Positions 9,248-18,092 of a DNA stretch of 36,805 nt are shown here, piece after piece. This DNA comes from Cyclobacteriaceae bacterium. Lineage in GTDB: Bacteria > Bacteroidota > Bacteroidia > Cytophagales > Cyclobacteriaceae. The notes beneath the pieces are model-generated. The model had not been told where the DNA came from. It was given only the letters and a program-made list of their open reading frames with translations, and made no database searches. The stretch lies in assembly GCA_958296015.1 (NCBI GenBank), contig CATQIH010000048.1:1-36805 (forward strand). Direction: 5' to 3'. Position 1 is the first letter of the stretch, and the number at the start of each line of letters is the position of its first letter. Made by a program: the position numbers and the translations under genes.

Positions 9248-9865
9248 ATGCTACTCAAGAATATAGAAAGTAAGATCAAATTAGCCTTTATAGTTTCTAT
9301 TGGAAGCTTTGTCACATCAGCTATTATCGTAGGTGTGGGGTTGTATTTTGCTTTTCAGCTTGTCAAAGATAGCCGGGAATATATTTATGCGCTGGATGCC
9401 GGCATACCTGTACTACTCAGAAGGACTGACGTGGATTTTAATCGTCAGGCTGAGTACAAAGGACATATCAAACTGTTTCATACCCTCTTCTTTACCTTGG
9501 TTCCTGATGATGATTACATCGAGCGAAATATAGAACAGTCCATATACCTCATTGACAAAAGCGGCATTACAGAATTCAATAATCTGACAGAAAAGGGTTA
9601 CTATAATGCGATCATTTCCAGTTCATCGGTGCTTTCTATTCAAACTGATTCTATTGACCTGGATATGGAAACACTAAAGTTTAGATTTTATGGAACCCAA
9701 CGTATTGAACGGGAAACCAGCGTCACCAACCGGCAACTTATTAAAGAAGGTAGTCTGAAAGACCTTAATCCGCGGTCAGACAATAATCCATTCGGTGCAC
9801 TAATTCTCAATTGGAGAACCGTATTAAACAAAGATATCAACCATGTCAAAAAGAGAACATTTTGA
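9248..9865 (+). CDS. traK: TraK, VirB8-like protein
   Basis: 205 aa. A short cytoplasmic N-terminus, a single membrane helix at about residues 14-37 and a periplasmic domain with FHTLFFTLVPDDDYIE fit the TraK family, the VirB8-like scaffold of Bacteroidetes conjugation systems. Its 3' end overlaps the next gene by 23 bp. Located directly after traJ as in CTnDOT-type operons. Confidence 0.85.
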   Translation: MLLKNIESKIKLAFIVSIGSFVTSAIIVGVGLYFAFQLVKDSREYIYALDAGIPVLLRRTDVDFNRQAEYKGHIKLFHTLFFTLVPDDDYIERNIEQSIYLIDKSGITEFNNLTEKGYYNAIISSSSVLSIQTDSIDLDMETLKFRFYGTQRIERETSVTNRQLIKEGSLKDLNPRSDNNPFGALILNWRTVLNKDINHVKKRTF

Positions 9866-10415
9866 GCAGGTGCGCTACCAGTTAACGCAGCTTAAAAAAA
9901 CATTAGGTCATACCTTTGCCCGAATAAAGCAGAAGGTTAATACATGGCGTTGTAACATGGAGCAACGCATTGACCGTCACTCGGGAAAGATTGTTCTATT
10001 GATGCTAATGGTTTTGGTCGCTGGAACAGTAGGAGTGACCTTTCAACGTAACGGTAATGACGAACAGGATCAAAATACCAGAAAGCAGCTATTGGATCAA
10101 GCCAGCAAAATTAGCAGCAAGCTTACCAAACCGATTATTTCAGGTATCGGACAGCAGCTTGATCTGCTAAACTTGGAACATCAATTGGAGCAGATCATCC
10201 GCAAAGACAGTCTCAACAACGAGGACAGTGTGTTCCTGTTGCAACTCAACAAATACTTGAACAAAGATTCCTTGTTTAAGGCGTATCCTAATAGAGTCTC
10301 ATCAGACCGAGTCTCTTCAGACCGAAAGTCGCTGACTTGGATGTTGCCAGACCAGGCATATCTTCCGAAGGATGAAACTCACCTGACTAATGATTCAACC
10401 AATCAATTAAAGTAA
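9843..10415 (+). CDS. Small membrane protein in the TraL position
   Basis: 190 aa with a basic N-terminal helix (residues 1-40), one membrane segment at ~48-66 (IVLLMLMVLVAGTVGVTF) and a polar periplasmic tail. It starts inside the end of traK. The TraK-then-TraL order of Bacteroides operons and the topology suggest a TraL/DUF3989-type component, though it is longer than the usual ~100 aa. Near residues 150-160 a short internal repeat (RVSSDRVSSDRKS) comes from a 15-bp near-duplication at about 10291-10325. No catalytic motif. Confidence 0.5.
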   Translation: MSKREHFEQVRYQLTQLKKTLGHTFARIKQKVNTWRCNMEQRIDRHSGKIVLLMLMVLVAGTVGVTFQRNGNDEQDQNTRKQLLDQASKISSKLTKPIISGIGQQLDLLNLEHQLEQIIRKDSLNNEDSVFLLQLNKYLNKDSLFKAYPNRVSSDRVSSDRKSLTWMLPDQAYLPKDETHLTNDSTNQLK

Positions 10416-10434
10416 ACACCTAACTTTCAACGCT

Positions 10435-11262
10435 ATGGAGACCATTAAACCCTCTGAAGAGTCCAATAGGAAAAACCAGCCTAAGTTAAACGCCACCAGC
10501 CACCGGGACGGTTTGCCACCCAATCAGCTGATATCAGCTGGATACCAGGTTTTGAATTATCTAAAAGAGAAGCGGCACTTTATCCATCAATCAGTCGGCA
10601 ATCCGACTACTACCGTTTTAGAGATAGCCATTCAAAGCGCGTTGAATAAATCGCTGGGCGGCAACCCGCTGGGCGGCAACCCGCTGGGCGGCAACCCGCT
10701 GGGCGGCAACCCGCTTCATCCTTCAGGCAAGCGCGACGCGGAATGCCGCCCAGAAGTTTTGTATCAATCTATACAGAAAGGACTGATTGTGATGAAAGAA
10801 GATTACCATACAGCAAAAGCTGCATTGCAGCAAAAAAATGAGCAATATATCGCTCAGCAAAATTGTCTCTCTGAGGAAGGAAAAAAGCATATCCGACAGG
10901 AAGCTGATAAGGGAGAATTTAGGGTAGCTAATGGACAGCGAGGCTATATTGCTGCCTCTCGTATAGAAGCTATTCATAAAACGCTCTCTGAAAGTAAAGC
11001 AAAAGCTGTAGACTTCAAACCAACGCGATCTGTTCATGATACAACCCAGGTTAAGGATAAAGAAAGGTCTGTGGGCTGTGTCCAGCTTGAATCATTGGTT
11101 GCCAGGTCAAAACCTCAACATACTACACCAAAGGATATTTCTTCCGGGCAAATGCAAAAGGTAGAAAATTTTGAGAAACAAGGTGCTTCCCAGCGGAGTG
11201 CCGCTGAGCAGGATGCCGTCAGGAAGCAGGACATATCGTTTGGGTCAAGAATGAGACGTTAG
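10435..11262 (+). CDS. Hypothetical protein with four LGGNP repeats
   Basis: 275 aa, polar, with no signal peptide or membrane helix. I do not recognise the family. Residues ~74-93 are four tandem LGGNP units followed by a Cys-containing segment up to about residue 106, encoded by a GC-rich stretch unlike the rest of the gene (see the repeat entry). The remainder is Lys/Gln-rich and helical. It lies inside the operon between the TraL-like gene and traM with 19- and 34-bp spacings, so it is probably a cytoplasmic accessory of transfer. The first ATG is used; no strong ribosome binding site decides it. Confidence 0.6.
   Translation: METIKPSEESNRKNQPKLNATSHRDGLPPNQLISAGYQVLNYLKEKRHFIHQSVGNPTTTVLEIAIQSALNKSLGGNPLGGNPLGGNPLGGNPLHPSGKRDAECRPEVLYQSIQKGLIVMKEDYHTAKAALQQKNEQYIAQQNCLSEEGKKHIRQEADKGEFRVANGQRGYIAASRIEAIHKTLSESKAKAVDFKPTRSVHDTTQVKDKERSVGCVQLESLVARSKPQHTTPKDISSGQMQKVENFEKQGASQRSAAEQDAVRKQDISFGSRMRR
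10654..10753 (+). repeat. GC-rich in-frame minisatellite and palindromic insert
   Basis: Four exact copies of the 15-mer CTGGGCGGCAACCCG occupy 10654-10713. A further GC-rich stretch follows and ends at 10744-10753 with TGCCGCCCAG, the exact reverse complement of the first ten bases of each repeat copy. The block is about 100 bp, clearly richer in GC than the flanking gene, and keeps the reading frame. It looks like a mobile palindromic/REP-like insertion whose left arm was then amplified. That it is mobile is inference. Confidence 0.8.
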
Positions 11263-11296
11263 TAGCTCTATAACTTTTGAATTAATTTCTTTCATC

Positions 11297-12478
11297 ATGC
11301 GTATCCATTTCACTCAACCTAAGTATGTTCTTCCGCTTATCGCGACTCCTTTTATCTTTCTGTTATTTCACTTAAACAAAGATTTGTTCGCTGAAAAAGT
11401 GCAGGACCAAGAAGTGCTTGCCCTAGAGCAAAGAGAAGAAATCAACCCTGACATGTCTAGGGCCAATCTTGATAAAAGAGATATCAAAAGTAAGTTTGAT
11501 TCTTTTAAAGATCGATTCAAAAGAAGAGATGACTATACTGCTATGTTGGGCTTAGAAGAGGAGGTAGCAGAAGAGAAAAAAGCTGAGAGCTTGTATTCGG
11601 AAGAAGAAAAGAGGATCATTGATAGCGTTAATGCTGCTATCATGGACGGAAAGCAGCAAGACTTTATGACCAATGTCAATGAGCGGAACAATTCAAAAGT
11701 GAATAACGCTGATAGGCATCCGAAGCGACAAACCACCTCAAGGCGCATCACAGAAAGCGATTATGATCGTGAGATGCGCATGTTTCGGGAACAGATGAAA
11801 GTTATGGATAGCCTTACCAAAACCCCCGAGCAGCAACAGGCTGAAACGCTGGATTCCTTGCAACAGCAACAAGCCCGGTTGGAAGCCGACCGGATACAAG
11901 CACTGGTTGATGTGCAAAAAGCCGGAAGCAATCGTATGACCGATCAATTCAATACTATCGTTGCTGATGTTAGAAAACAGTTTATCAGGGCTATCCTTGA
12001 CGAAGGACTCAAAGTTTTTGAAGGTAGTAGGGTACGAATCAGACTAATGGATGATATTGAGGCAGGAGACTACCTGGTTGAAAAAGGCACCTATCTGTTT
12101 GGCACGGTACAGTCCTTCTCCCAGCAACGGGTCCATATTCAAGTCAGTAGTATGCAGGTGGATGGTAAGATACTGCCCGTCGTATTAACGCTCTACGACA
12201 ACGATGGTTTGCCAGGTTTGTATGTACCAGGCTCAAAATTCAGGGACTTTACCAAAGAACTGGTCGGCAATGTAAGTAGCGGCAATAATATTCAACTAGG
12301 TGGGCAGGACCCTCAAAACCAAAGTCAATTTTTTTACGGCATTGCTCAACGGGCTTTACAAAGCACCACCAGAGCCGCAGGCAAAGCTACACGGCGTAAC
12401 AAAGCTTTTCTTAAATATAATACGATCGTCTACCTGGTGGGTCCGGATGATCTTAAAGAACCTAAAAACGAAAGATGA
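11297..12478 (+). CDS. traM: TraM, VirB10-like conjugation protein
   Basis: 393 aa. A short cytoplasmic start (MRIHFTQPKYV), a membrane helix at ~11-26, a long charged, Gln-rich coiled linker (residues ~40-215) and a C-terminal beta-rich domain (~225-390, with IRLMDDIEAGDYLVEKGTYL) match the conjugative transposon TraM family, the VirB10-like component spanning the envelope. The length is typical. It overlaps traN by 4 bp (ATGA at 12475-12478). Located as usual just before traN. Confidence 0.87.
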   Translation: MRIHFTQPKYVLPLIATPFIFLLFHLNKDLFAEKVQDQEVLALEQREEINPDMSRANLDKRDIKSKFDSFKDRFKRRDDYTAMLGLEEEVAEEKKAESLYSEEEKRIIDSVNAAIMDGKQQDFMTNVNERNNSKVNNADRHPKRQTTSRRITESDYDREMRMFREQMKVMDSLTKTPEQQQAETLDSLQQQQARLEADRIQALVDVQKAGSNRMTDQFNTIVADVRKQFIRAILDEGLKVFEGSRVRIRLMDDIEAGDYLVEKGTYLFGTVQSFSQQRVHIQVSSMQVDGKILPVVLTLYDNDGLPGLYVPGSKFRDFTKELVGNVSSGNNIQLGGQDPQNQSQFFYGIAQRALQSTTRAAGKATRRNKAFLKYNTIVYLVGPDDLKEPKNER

Positions 12479-13302
12479 TGAAAAAATATATGCTTGCTGC
12501 TTTACTGGTTACCTGGAGCATTCGTATACTGTACGGACAGACAGAGACAGGCAGTGTCAATAAAGATATTCCTACGGTTCACGTCAATGAGATTGTATCA
12601 ACCCATTTTATATTTTCTGAGCCTATCCGGTATGTTGATCTGAGTAGTAAAAGTGTCGTAGGGGACTTGCCAGTTGAGAACGTGCTGCGGGTCAAGCCTC
12701 TTCCAGGTAGTGGAGACAGTATTTCGTATTTGGGTATACTGACCATTGTAGGTCAAAAATTTATGATGCAGTATCATGTGCGTTATGTAGCAGCAGAAAA
12801 AGCCGATAAAAACATCACAGTATCCAGCCAGGAAGGTATCAGCCTGATCACACCGGAGATTACTTTATCTGAGCCGGAAATGAAAAGTTTTTGTCTTGAT
12901 GTATTGGCTCAAAAGCGTTCCGCTCGTCGTGTGAAATCCAAAGTAAACCGCCTTGAAATAAGTCTCAACAATGTCTTTACTATCGGGAATTACTTTTTTG
13001 TGGATATTTCAGCCCACAATAAAACTAATATTCCTTACAGTGTGGACCAGTTACGGTTCAAAATTGAGGATAAGAAAATTGTCAAAGCAACCAATGCACA
13101 GTCCGTAGAGATCAGCCCGGTGTATGCACTTTATGATACAAAGAGCTTTAAAAGCAAATACCGGAATATTTTCGTCTTTGAAAAATTTACTTTCCCCAAC
13201 GAGAAGATCTTCAGCATTGAGCTGGCTGAAAAACAAATCTCCGGTCGCCAGGTGGTTTTGCGAGTAGCCTACAAAGATATGCTGAATGCAGATAACTTAT
13301 GA
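12475..13302 (+). CDS. traN: TraN, DUF4138 VirB9-like protein
   Basis: 275 aa with a signal peptide (MLAALLVTWSIRILYGQ), then a beta-rich exported domain beginning with THFIFSEPIRYVDLSSKS, the characteristic N-terminal pattern of TraN/DUF4138. These proteins are the VirB9-like outer-envelope part of the Bacteroidetes core complex. It is coupled at both ends by 4-bp ATGA overlaps: with traM upstream and with the coupling protein gene downstream. Confidence 0.87.
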   Translation: MMKKYMLAALLVTWSIRILYGQTETGSVNKDIPTVHVNEIVSTHFIFSEPIRYVDLSSKSVVGDLPVENVLRVKPLPGSGDSISYLGILTIVGQKFMMQYHVRYVAAEKADKNITVSSQEGISLITPEITLSEPEMKSFCLDVLAQKRSARRVKSKVNRLEISLNNVFTIGNYFFVDISAHNKTNIPYSVDQLRFKIEDKKIVKATNAQSVEISPVYALYDTKSFKSKYRNIFVFEKFTFPNEKIFSIELAEKQISGRQVVLRVAYKDMLNADNL

Positions 13303-15266
13303 GCGAGACATCTGACCTTAATCTATATGGGTTCTTTCAGGGGACCATTTATTTCTCCTTACTGCTGGAAATAGTCGTGTTTATCTTGCCAGATGCCGGA
13401 CTTGTTCCTTCAGCAGCTTTCACACTTGTCGAGCGGATAGCCTCTTTACCTGTTTATGAAAATATCCTGTACAGCAAGCTGTTTACGCTGAGCTTAGTTG
13501 TGCTATCTGCCATTGGTACCAGGGCAAAGAAAAATATAGCCTTTAGTGTAGTCAGGCACGTATTTGCCCCCCTTTTTGTCGGTTTAGTTTTTTTCTTTGG
13601 TGCCCTTGTTCTCTATACTCTTACCAGCACAATGCTGGTATATGCCCAGCTTACCCTCTCGGATGTTGCCTATATGTTTGTATCGCTAGTGGGGGTTATC
13701 TTTATCAACCTAGCCTTGGACAATATCAGCAAGCACGTGCAAACAGGTTTGATGAAAGACCGGTTCAACGTAGAAAATGAGAGTTTTCAGCAAAGTAAAG
13801 ATAAAGAGGTCACTGAGTTTTCTTTGAATGTACCCATGTTGTTCTATCACCAAAAAAAGATTCAGCCAGGTTGGTTCAACATTCCTAATACCCGGCGGTC
13901 TGTCCTGATTTTCGGTACGCCAGGTTCAGGCAAAACATTCGGCTTTTTTACCCCCTGCATCAAGCAACATCTTGCCCGAGGGTACAGCGAACTGGTCTAT
14001 GATTTTAAATATCCTGATCTGTCTCAGGTAGCTTACTACCACTATTTACTCAACAGGCAAAAAGGTGTTCTTGCTAACCACAAGTTTCATATGGTCAACC
14101 TCAACCAGCTTGAACATAGTCGCCGAGTCAACCCTTTAGATCCTGCTTACACCCAAACCTTGGGAGAAGCTTTTGAAACAGCTGAGGCAACGATTGAGGC
14201 CGTACGTAAAGACGAGCGGGCGCGGGGCAGCGATCAGTTTTTTACGCAATCAGCCATTAATTTTCTGGCAAGCTGTATCTATTTTTTTAGTCATTATCAG
14301 GAGGGTAAATATTCCACCCTACCGCATGTGCTGGCCTTTCTTAACAGAAGCTATGGAGAAATTTTTGACGTACTCTTTCAGGAACCAGAACTGGCTAGTG
14401 CCTTGAGTCCTTTTTACAGTGCCTATCGAAACCGGGCCTTTGACCAGCTGGAAGGGCAGTTAGGTACCCTGAAGATCAACTTAAGCCGTCTGGCCAATAA
14501 AGAAACCTTTTGGGTATTCTCAGGAAATGAAGTTAACTTAAAATTATCTGATAAAGCAGATCCGTCGGTAATGGTATTATGCAACGATCCAAGCACACAA
14601 AGTATTAATAGCACGTGCTATTCCATGCTACTGAACCGTATTGTCAAACAAGTCAATCAGAAAAATAATTTACCTATTACCATTATTGCCGACGAGTTTC
14701 CTACCATTTATTTTCATAAAATTGAAACACTCATTGCCACAGCACGCTCCAACGATGTCTCAGTGCTACTAGGCTTACAGGATCTGGCCCAACTCAGGCA
14801 AAACAATGGAAAGGAAACCGCCGATGCTATTTGCTCGGTGCCGGCGCACATTGTGAGCGGAGGAGTGAACAGCAAAGATACTCTGGAATGGCTGGAAAAG
14901 ATCATCGGTAAAACAAGGCAACTGCGTCATGGTGTGAACGTTGATCGTCATCGCACCACCGTAAATATGAATGAGTACATGGACTTTATGATCCCTGCCT
15001 CAAAGATTGCCAACCTGAAATCAGGTGAATTTGTAGCAAAAATTTCGCAGGAAGCTAAAAAATATGACGGAAAATATACATCTAGTGTATATAATTGCAG
15101 AATAAATATTAATATTGACAAAATAAAAGCAGAAGAATCAAAGTACGTGGATTTACCAACCTATTACAATTTTGGTAGTGCACATAGGAAGAAAGAAGTG
15201 CTGTATAATAATCTGGAAAAAATATACGATGATATTGCACATATCGTCCATAATGTTACCACTTAA
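13299..15266 (+). CDS. mobC: VirD4-like type IV coupling protein
   Basis: 655 aa. About four membrane helices lie in the first ~140 residues, followed by a cytoplasmic ATPase with Walker A GTPGSGKT at ~206-213 and Walker B IIADEFPT (D465, E466), then an S-R-N-D-like sensor stretch (ATARSNDVSVLLGLQDL). This is the coupling protein that brings the relaxase-DNA complex to the channel. In Bacteroides elements the same role is filled by MobC/TraG-family proteins; the symbol is by analogy. It overlaps traN by 4 bp and its TAA is directly followed by the ATG of the XRE regulator. Confidence 0.9.
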   Translation: MSETSDLNLYGFFQGTIYFSLLLEIVVFILPDAGLVPSAAFTLVERIASLPVYENILYSKLFTLSLVVLSAIGTRAKKNIAFSVVRHVFAPLFVGLVFFFGALVLYTLTSTMLVYAQLTLSDVAYMFVSLVGVIFINLALDNISKHVQTGLMKDRFNVENESFQQSKDKEVTEFSLNVPMLFYHQKKIQPGWFNIPNTRRSVLIFGTPGSGKTFGFFTPCIKQHLARGYSELVYDFKYPDLSQVAYYHYLLNRQKGVLANHKFHMVNLNQLEHSRRVNPLDPAYTQTLGEAFETAEATIEAVRKDERARGSDQFFTQSAINFLASCIYFFSHYQEGKYSTLPHVLAFLNRSYGEIFDVLFQEPELASALSPFYSAYRNRAFDQLEGQLGTLKINLSRLANKETFWVFSGNEVNLKLSDKADPSVMVLCNDPSTQSINSTCYSMLLNRIVKQVNQKNNLPITIIADEFPTIYFHKIETLIATARSNDVSVLLGLQDLAQLRQNNGKETADAICSVPAHIVSGGVNSKDTLEWLEKIIGKTRQLRHGVNVDRHRTTVNMNEYMDFMIPASKIANLKSGEFVAKISQEAKKYDGKYTSSVYNCRININIDKIKAEESKYVDLPTYYNFGSAHRKKEVLYNNLEKIYDDIAHIVHNVTT

Positions 15267-15605
15267 ATGAAAATTTCACTAACCGTATTAGGGGAACGTC
15301 TTTACGAATTCAGAAAGGAACTCAACCTCAGCCAGGGTGAGGTTGCCAAATCTTTAGGGTGCCAACAAAATGCGGTTTCTAGAATTGAAAACGGCAGAGG
15401 AGGAAGCATTGATTTCCTGCTTGATATGATCAATTTTTATAAGCAGCATTTTATTATTGATCATCTCTTCTCTGCTTCTTTTCAAGTAATGCGACAAAAT
15501 GAAGATGCCTCTGCCACGATGCATCATATTATCATAGAACGGATGAAAGTGCTTGGAGAGGACGTACGCACTGAAATGGATCAACTGATCAAATTGCTTG
15601 AGTGA
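15267..15605 (+). CDS. XRE-family helix-turn-helix regulator
   Basis: 112 aa with a Cro/C1-type HTH at about residues 6-60: LGERLYEFRKELNLSQGEVA leads into the recognition helix QQNAVSRIENGR. The C-terminal ~50 residues are helical and probably dimerise. It begins at the base after the coupling-protein stop and so is co-transcribed with the transfer operon, possibly giving feedback control. A 10-bp perfect palindrome at 15722-15731 in the following gap is a candidate operator. Confidence 0.85.
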   Translation: MKISLTVLGERLYEFRKELNLSQGEVAKSLGCQQNAVSRIENGRGGSIDFLLDMINFYKQHFIIDHLFSASFQVMRQNEDASATMHHIIIERMKVLGEDVRTEMDQLIKLLE

Positions 15606-15721
15606 GTGCTTTGTCCTATTTCTGACGCATCTACTTTTTTGTAATTTACCGCAGAACAAGGTCAGTAAATATTTATTCTTTATTTCTCTACCTTAATATA
15701 CATTTTACGTATATATTAGTG

Positions 15722-15731
15722 GTATTAATAC
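15722..15731. promoter_or_regulatory. Palindromic candidate operator GTATTAATAC
   Basis: A perfect 10-bp palindrome, GTATTAATAC, sits 25 bp upstream of the DUF4099-like gene in the 150-bp gap after the XRE regulator gene. The half-site TTAATAC also recurs in the 7-bp array at the start of the window. A binding site for the neighbouring XRE protein is a guess from position; in AT-rich DNA such a palindrome can arise by chance. Confidence 0.3.
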
Positions 15732-15755
15732 ATATATGATATTAATTTAAAGAAT

Positions 15756-16457
15756 ATGGAATATCAAGCAACCAACCTACCCTATGGACTTTTTGAGAAA
15801 ATTGGTATGAGCTAAAAAGATGTGCTCAGTTTACCTGCCAACGACTTAAAGTCTCTGTTACAGGGGCGCACCACAAAAATGATGGACCTTAATTTCAAGC
15901 TTGAAGGGCTTGATCTGAAAGAAAGAGCTAAAATCAGTTTGTACACTTTACCTGACAATTCCGTGGGTATCAAAATACATCCTTATCAAAAGGAGATGAA
16001 GAATGAATATGGCTTTTCTTCCTCAGAAATTGGTATGCTCAAGAGTGGTGAGGTACTGGCTAAAACTAAGGTTAGTCTGAACGGGGAAAAAGAAAAGTAT
16101 CTTTTCCAATTAGACCGCGACATCAATGAAATCAAAAGTGTTCGGGTGAAGGATATTAATATCCCCAAGTTTATCGAAAGCAATGAGCTAACCCGCGGTC
16201 AAAAGGATGAATTACGAAAGGGAGCGAATGTTATGCTTAATCAGGAGAAAGTGATCCGTATTGACTTGCTCAATGCCGCTGGATATAGTGTTGGGCAAGC
16301 GAACACACGTGAGATATCCACCTCACTGCCTAAAGAAAAGACCTTCTCATCAGAGGAAGGAAAAACCCGAACTTTGGATAACCAGGTAGTGGTAAGTACA
16401 AAACAGGAAATAACCGCTGACCCGGCACAAATACGTACCAATGGAACACATCGCTGA
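15756..16457 (+). pseudogene. DUF4099-like protein gene with in-frame TAA
   Basis: Reading from ATG 15756 gives MEYQATNLPYGLFEKIGMS, then TAA at 15813-15815, and the same frame continues KDVLSLPANDLKSLLQGRTT to a TGA at 16455. The joined sequence matches the usual start of Bacteroidetes DUF4099 proteins (a 'leucine-glycine-x-x-x-LSLP..LL.GR' pattern), so the stop is internal to the gene. Restart at GTG 15822 would give a 211-aa protein lacking 22 residues, so partial function is possible. One base change explains the stop (CAA, AAA or GAA to TAA). It ends 2 bp before the Toprim gene frame and is probably part of the same transcript. Confidence 0.75.
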
Positions 16458-17628
16458 TGCATACTGATTTCCGATATTACCGGGAGCACGTCTCTATCGT
16501 ACAGGTAGCGGAATCCTTGGGATATGTCCACAATCCCAAAGCCGGACGCGATCCTGTAGAGTATACGCATCCTACCTATGAGAATGTATTGATTTCCAAT
16601 CCACTGGATTGCTCTCGCCAGGTATATTTTACCCGGAACCAAGACAATAACCGAGGCGATATTGTTGAGTTTGTCAAACATCGCCTTCCCCTTTTCAATG
16701 TTTCATACAACAACCCAATTCACGGCATCAAATAGGTACTTGACAGTTTTGCTAAAACCTCCTTTGATCTCGGCATAAGATTCAGCCTGAAGGCTTCTTC
16801 CTATGGCAGACCTGCGTCTTTTAGAGAGGATGATTACCAAATTGCAGCACCGACCCTGAATGATTTAAGCTACCTGTCACATGAGCGAAAACTAGACGAC
16901 AAGACACTCACTGCTTTTCTTCCCTATATTAGCTTAGTGCAAAGTAAGCGCTATCAGTATAATTTTAGAAATATTGGATTTGCCTATCAAACTCCTGAGA
17001 AAGCAGATATTAGGACAACACCCGTTCAGGGATATGAACTGGTCAATTACAACTATAAACGGTTTGCGCCAGGTACAGACAAAAGCCATGATGTATGGCT
17101 TGCCTCACTGGCACCGGAAGGTACGTTGCCGTTGCACATTGTGTTTGCCGAATCTGCTATTGATGCGATGAGTTTTTATCAGCTGCATCGGCACCGACCA
17201 AATTTTGCGCAGGCACTATATGTTTCGGTAGGAGGGACCCTAACTAACGGGCAGGCCGAAGCGGTTGTAGATCGTTATCCGGATGCTAAGATACATGGAT
17301 ACATGCTGCTTTTGACAATGATCTGAATGGCAGCTTGTATACCATACGGCTCTCAGCAATCAAAGCACAGAAAGCCTTGACAGTCACGCGGCAGCTTGAG
17401 CGTAAAGAAATCCTTTTTGAATTGTCGAATAAGAAGTTTGCCATCCCTATAGATCAGCTTAGTTTGGAGAACTTCAAAAAGGAAAGCGGCTTACGTCCTT
17501 TGGTGCGAGAGCATAAAAGTCAAGGGAAAGATTTCAATGAAATGGTACAACAACGTTTTTACGCACAACACCATGAGAAAGTCTCCGATACCCCGGTGGC
17601 CAAAGTCCGAAATCTCTGGAAGCAGTAA
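16457..17628 (+). pseudogene. DUF3991/Toprim-type primase-like gene, broken by TAG and a frameshift
   Basis: One ancestral gene in three pieces. Residues 1-92 (16457-16735) form the N-terminal region typical of Bacteroidetes Toprim proteins. TAG at 16733 interrupts the frame, but the next 67 codons contain no stop and run straight into the rest of the protein. The Toprim glutamate region VFAESAIDAMS lies near 17150. The direct repeat GATACATG GATACATG at 17290-17305 then shifts the frame. Removing one copy restores KIHAAFDNDLNG, the Toprim DxD motif, which continues to the stop at 17626. Intact relatives are thought to act as primase or topoisomerase-like proteins of conjugative plasmids. With the DxD out of frame, activity is very unlikely. 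Confidence 0.82.
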
Positions 17629-18079
17629 CAGATGTTTCGTCATTCGCCCTTCAGGAGGTTATGTACTATTGAAGGTGTTATTTCCTTTGACAATAGGGCT
17701 GATGATTGTTGTAGTAGCTATTTGGCTACAACAAAGCTATTGGGCTTTGTTGTCAGTGCTACCTTTGGGGTATGCCATGTACAAAGCTACTTACTTGATG
17801 CTCTTACGCTATGAAGTGAGCCAGGGTCAAATCAGGTATTACAGCGGTGTATTTAACCCTAGAGCTGACTTTTTAGAAATATACAGAATCAAGGATTTTG
17901 AAACTAGCCAACCGTTTGTATTACGCCTGCTAGGAATCATGCATTTTAGTATGACTACCTCAGATAAATCTCACCCTGTTTTCCGGATGGAAGGCATCCC
18001 CAAGAGCAATATTGCAGATACGATACGCCAGTTGGTAGAGCAAGCCCGTTTGGATAAGCGGGTTTATGAAGTTGATTAA
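17537..18079 (+). CDS. Membrane protein with bacterial PH-like domain
   Basis: Up to 180 aa. Two hydrophobic helices (around residues 44-62 and 67-88) precede a soluble part beginning LRYEVSQGQIRYYSGVFNPRADFLEIYRIKDFE, the pattern of small bacterial PH (bPH2-like) membrane proteins. The start is uncertain: the first ATG lies inside the broken Toprim gene, another is at 17573, and the ATG at 17632 is in a different frame. The homologous part seems to begin near CFVIRPSGGY, so a one-base indel near 17632 may have displaced the native start. It is followed by a lipoprotein gene that overlaps its end. Confidence 0.6.
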   Translation: MKWYNNVFTHNTMRKSPIPRWPKSEISGSSNRCFVIRPSGGYVLLKVLFPLTIGLMIVVVAIWLQQSYWALLSVLPLGYAMYKATYLMLLRYEVSQGQIRYYSGVFNPRADFLEIYRIKDFETSQPFVLRLLGIMHFSMTTSDKSHPVFRMEGIPKSNIADTIRQLVEQARLDKRVYEVD

Positions 18080-18092
18080 AAACAAATTGAAG

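Noticed and set aside
17632-17814. Separate 60-aa gene starting at ATG 17632
   Set aside because: It overlaps the PH-like membrane protein in another frame and has no protein-like features. The ATG may however mark the displaced start of that gene.
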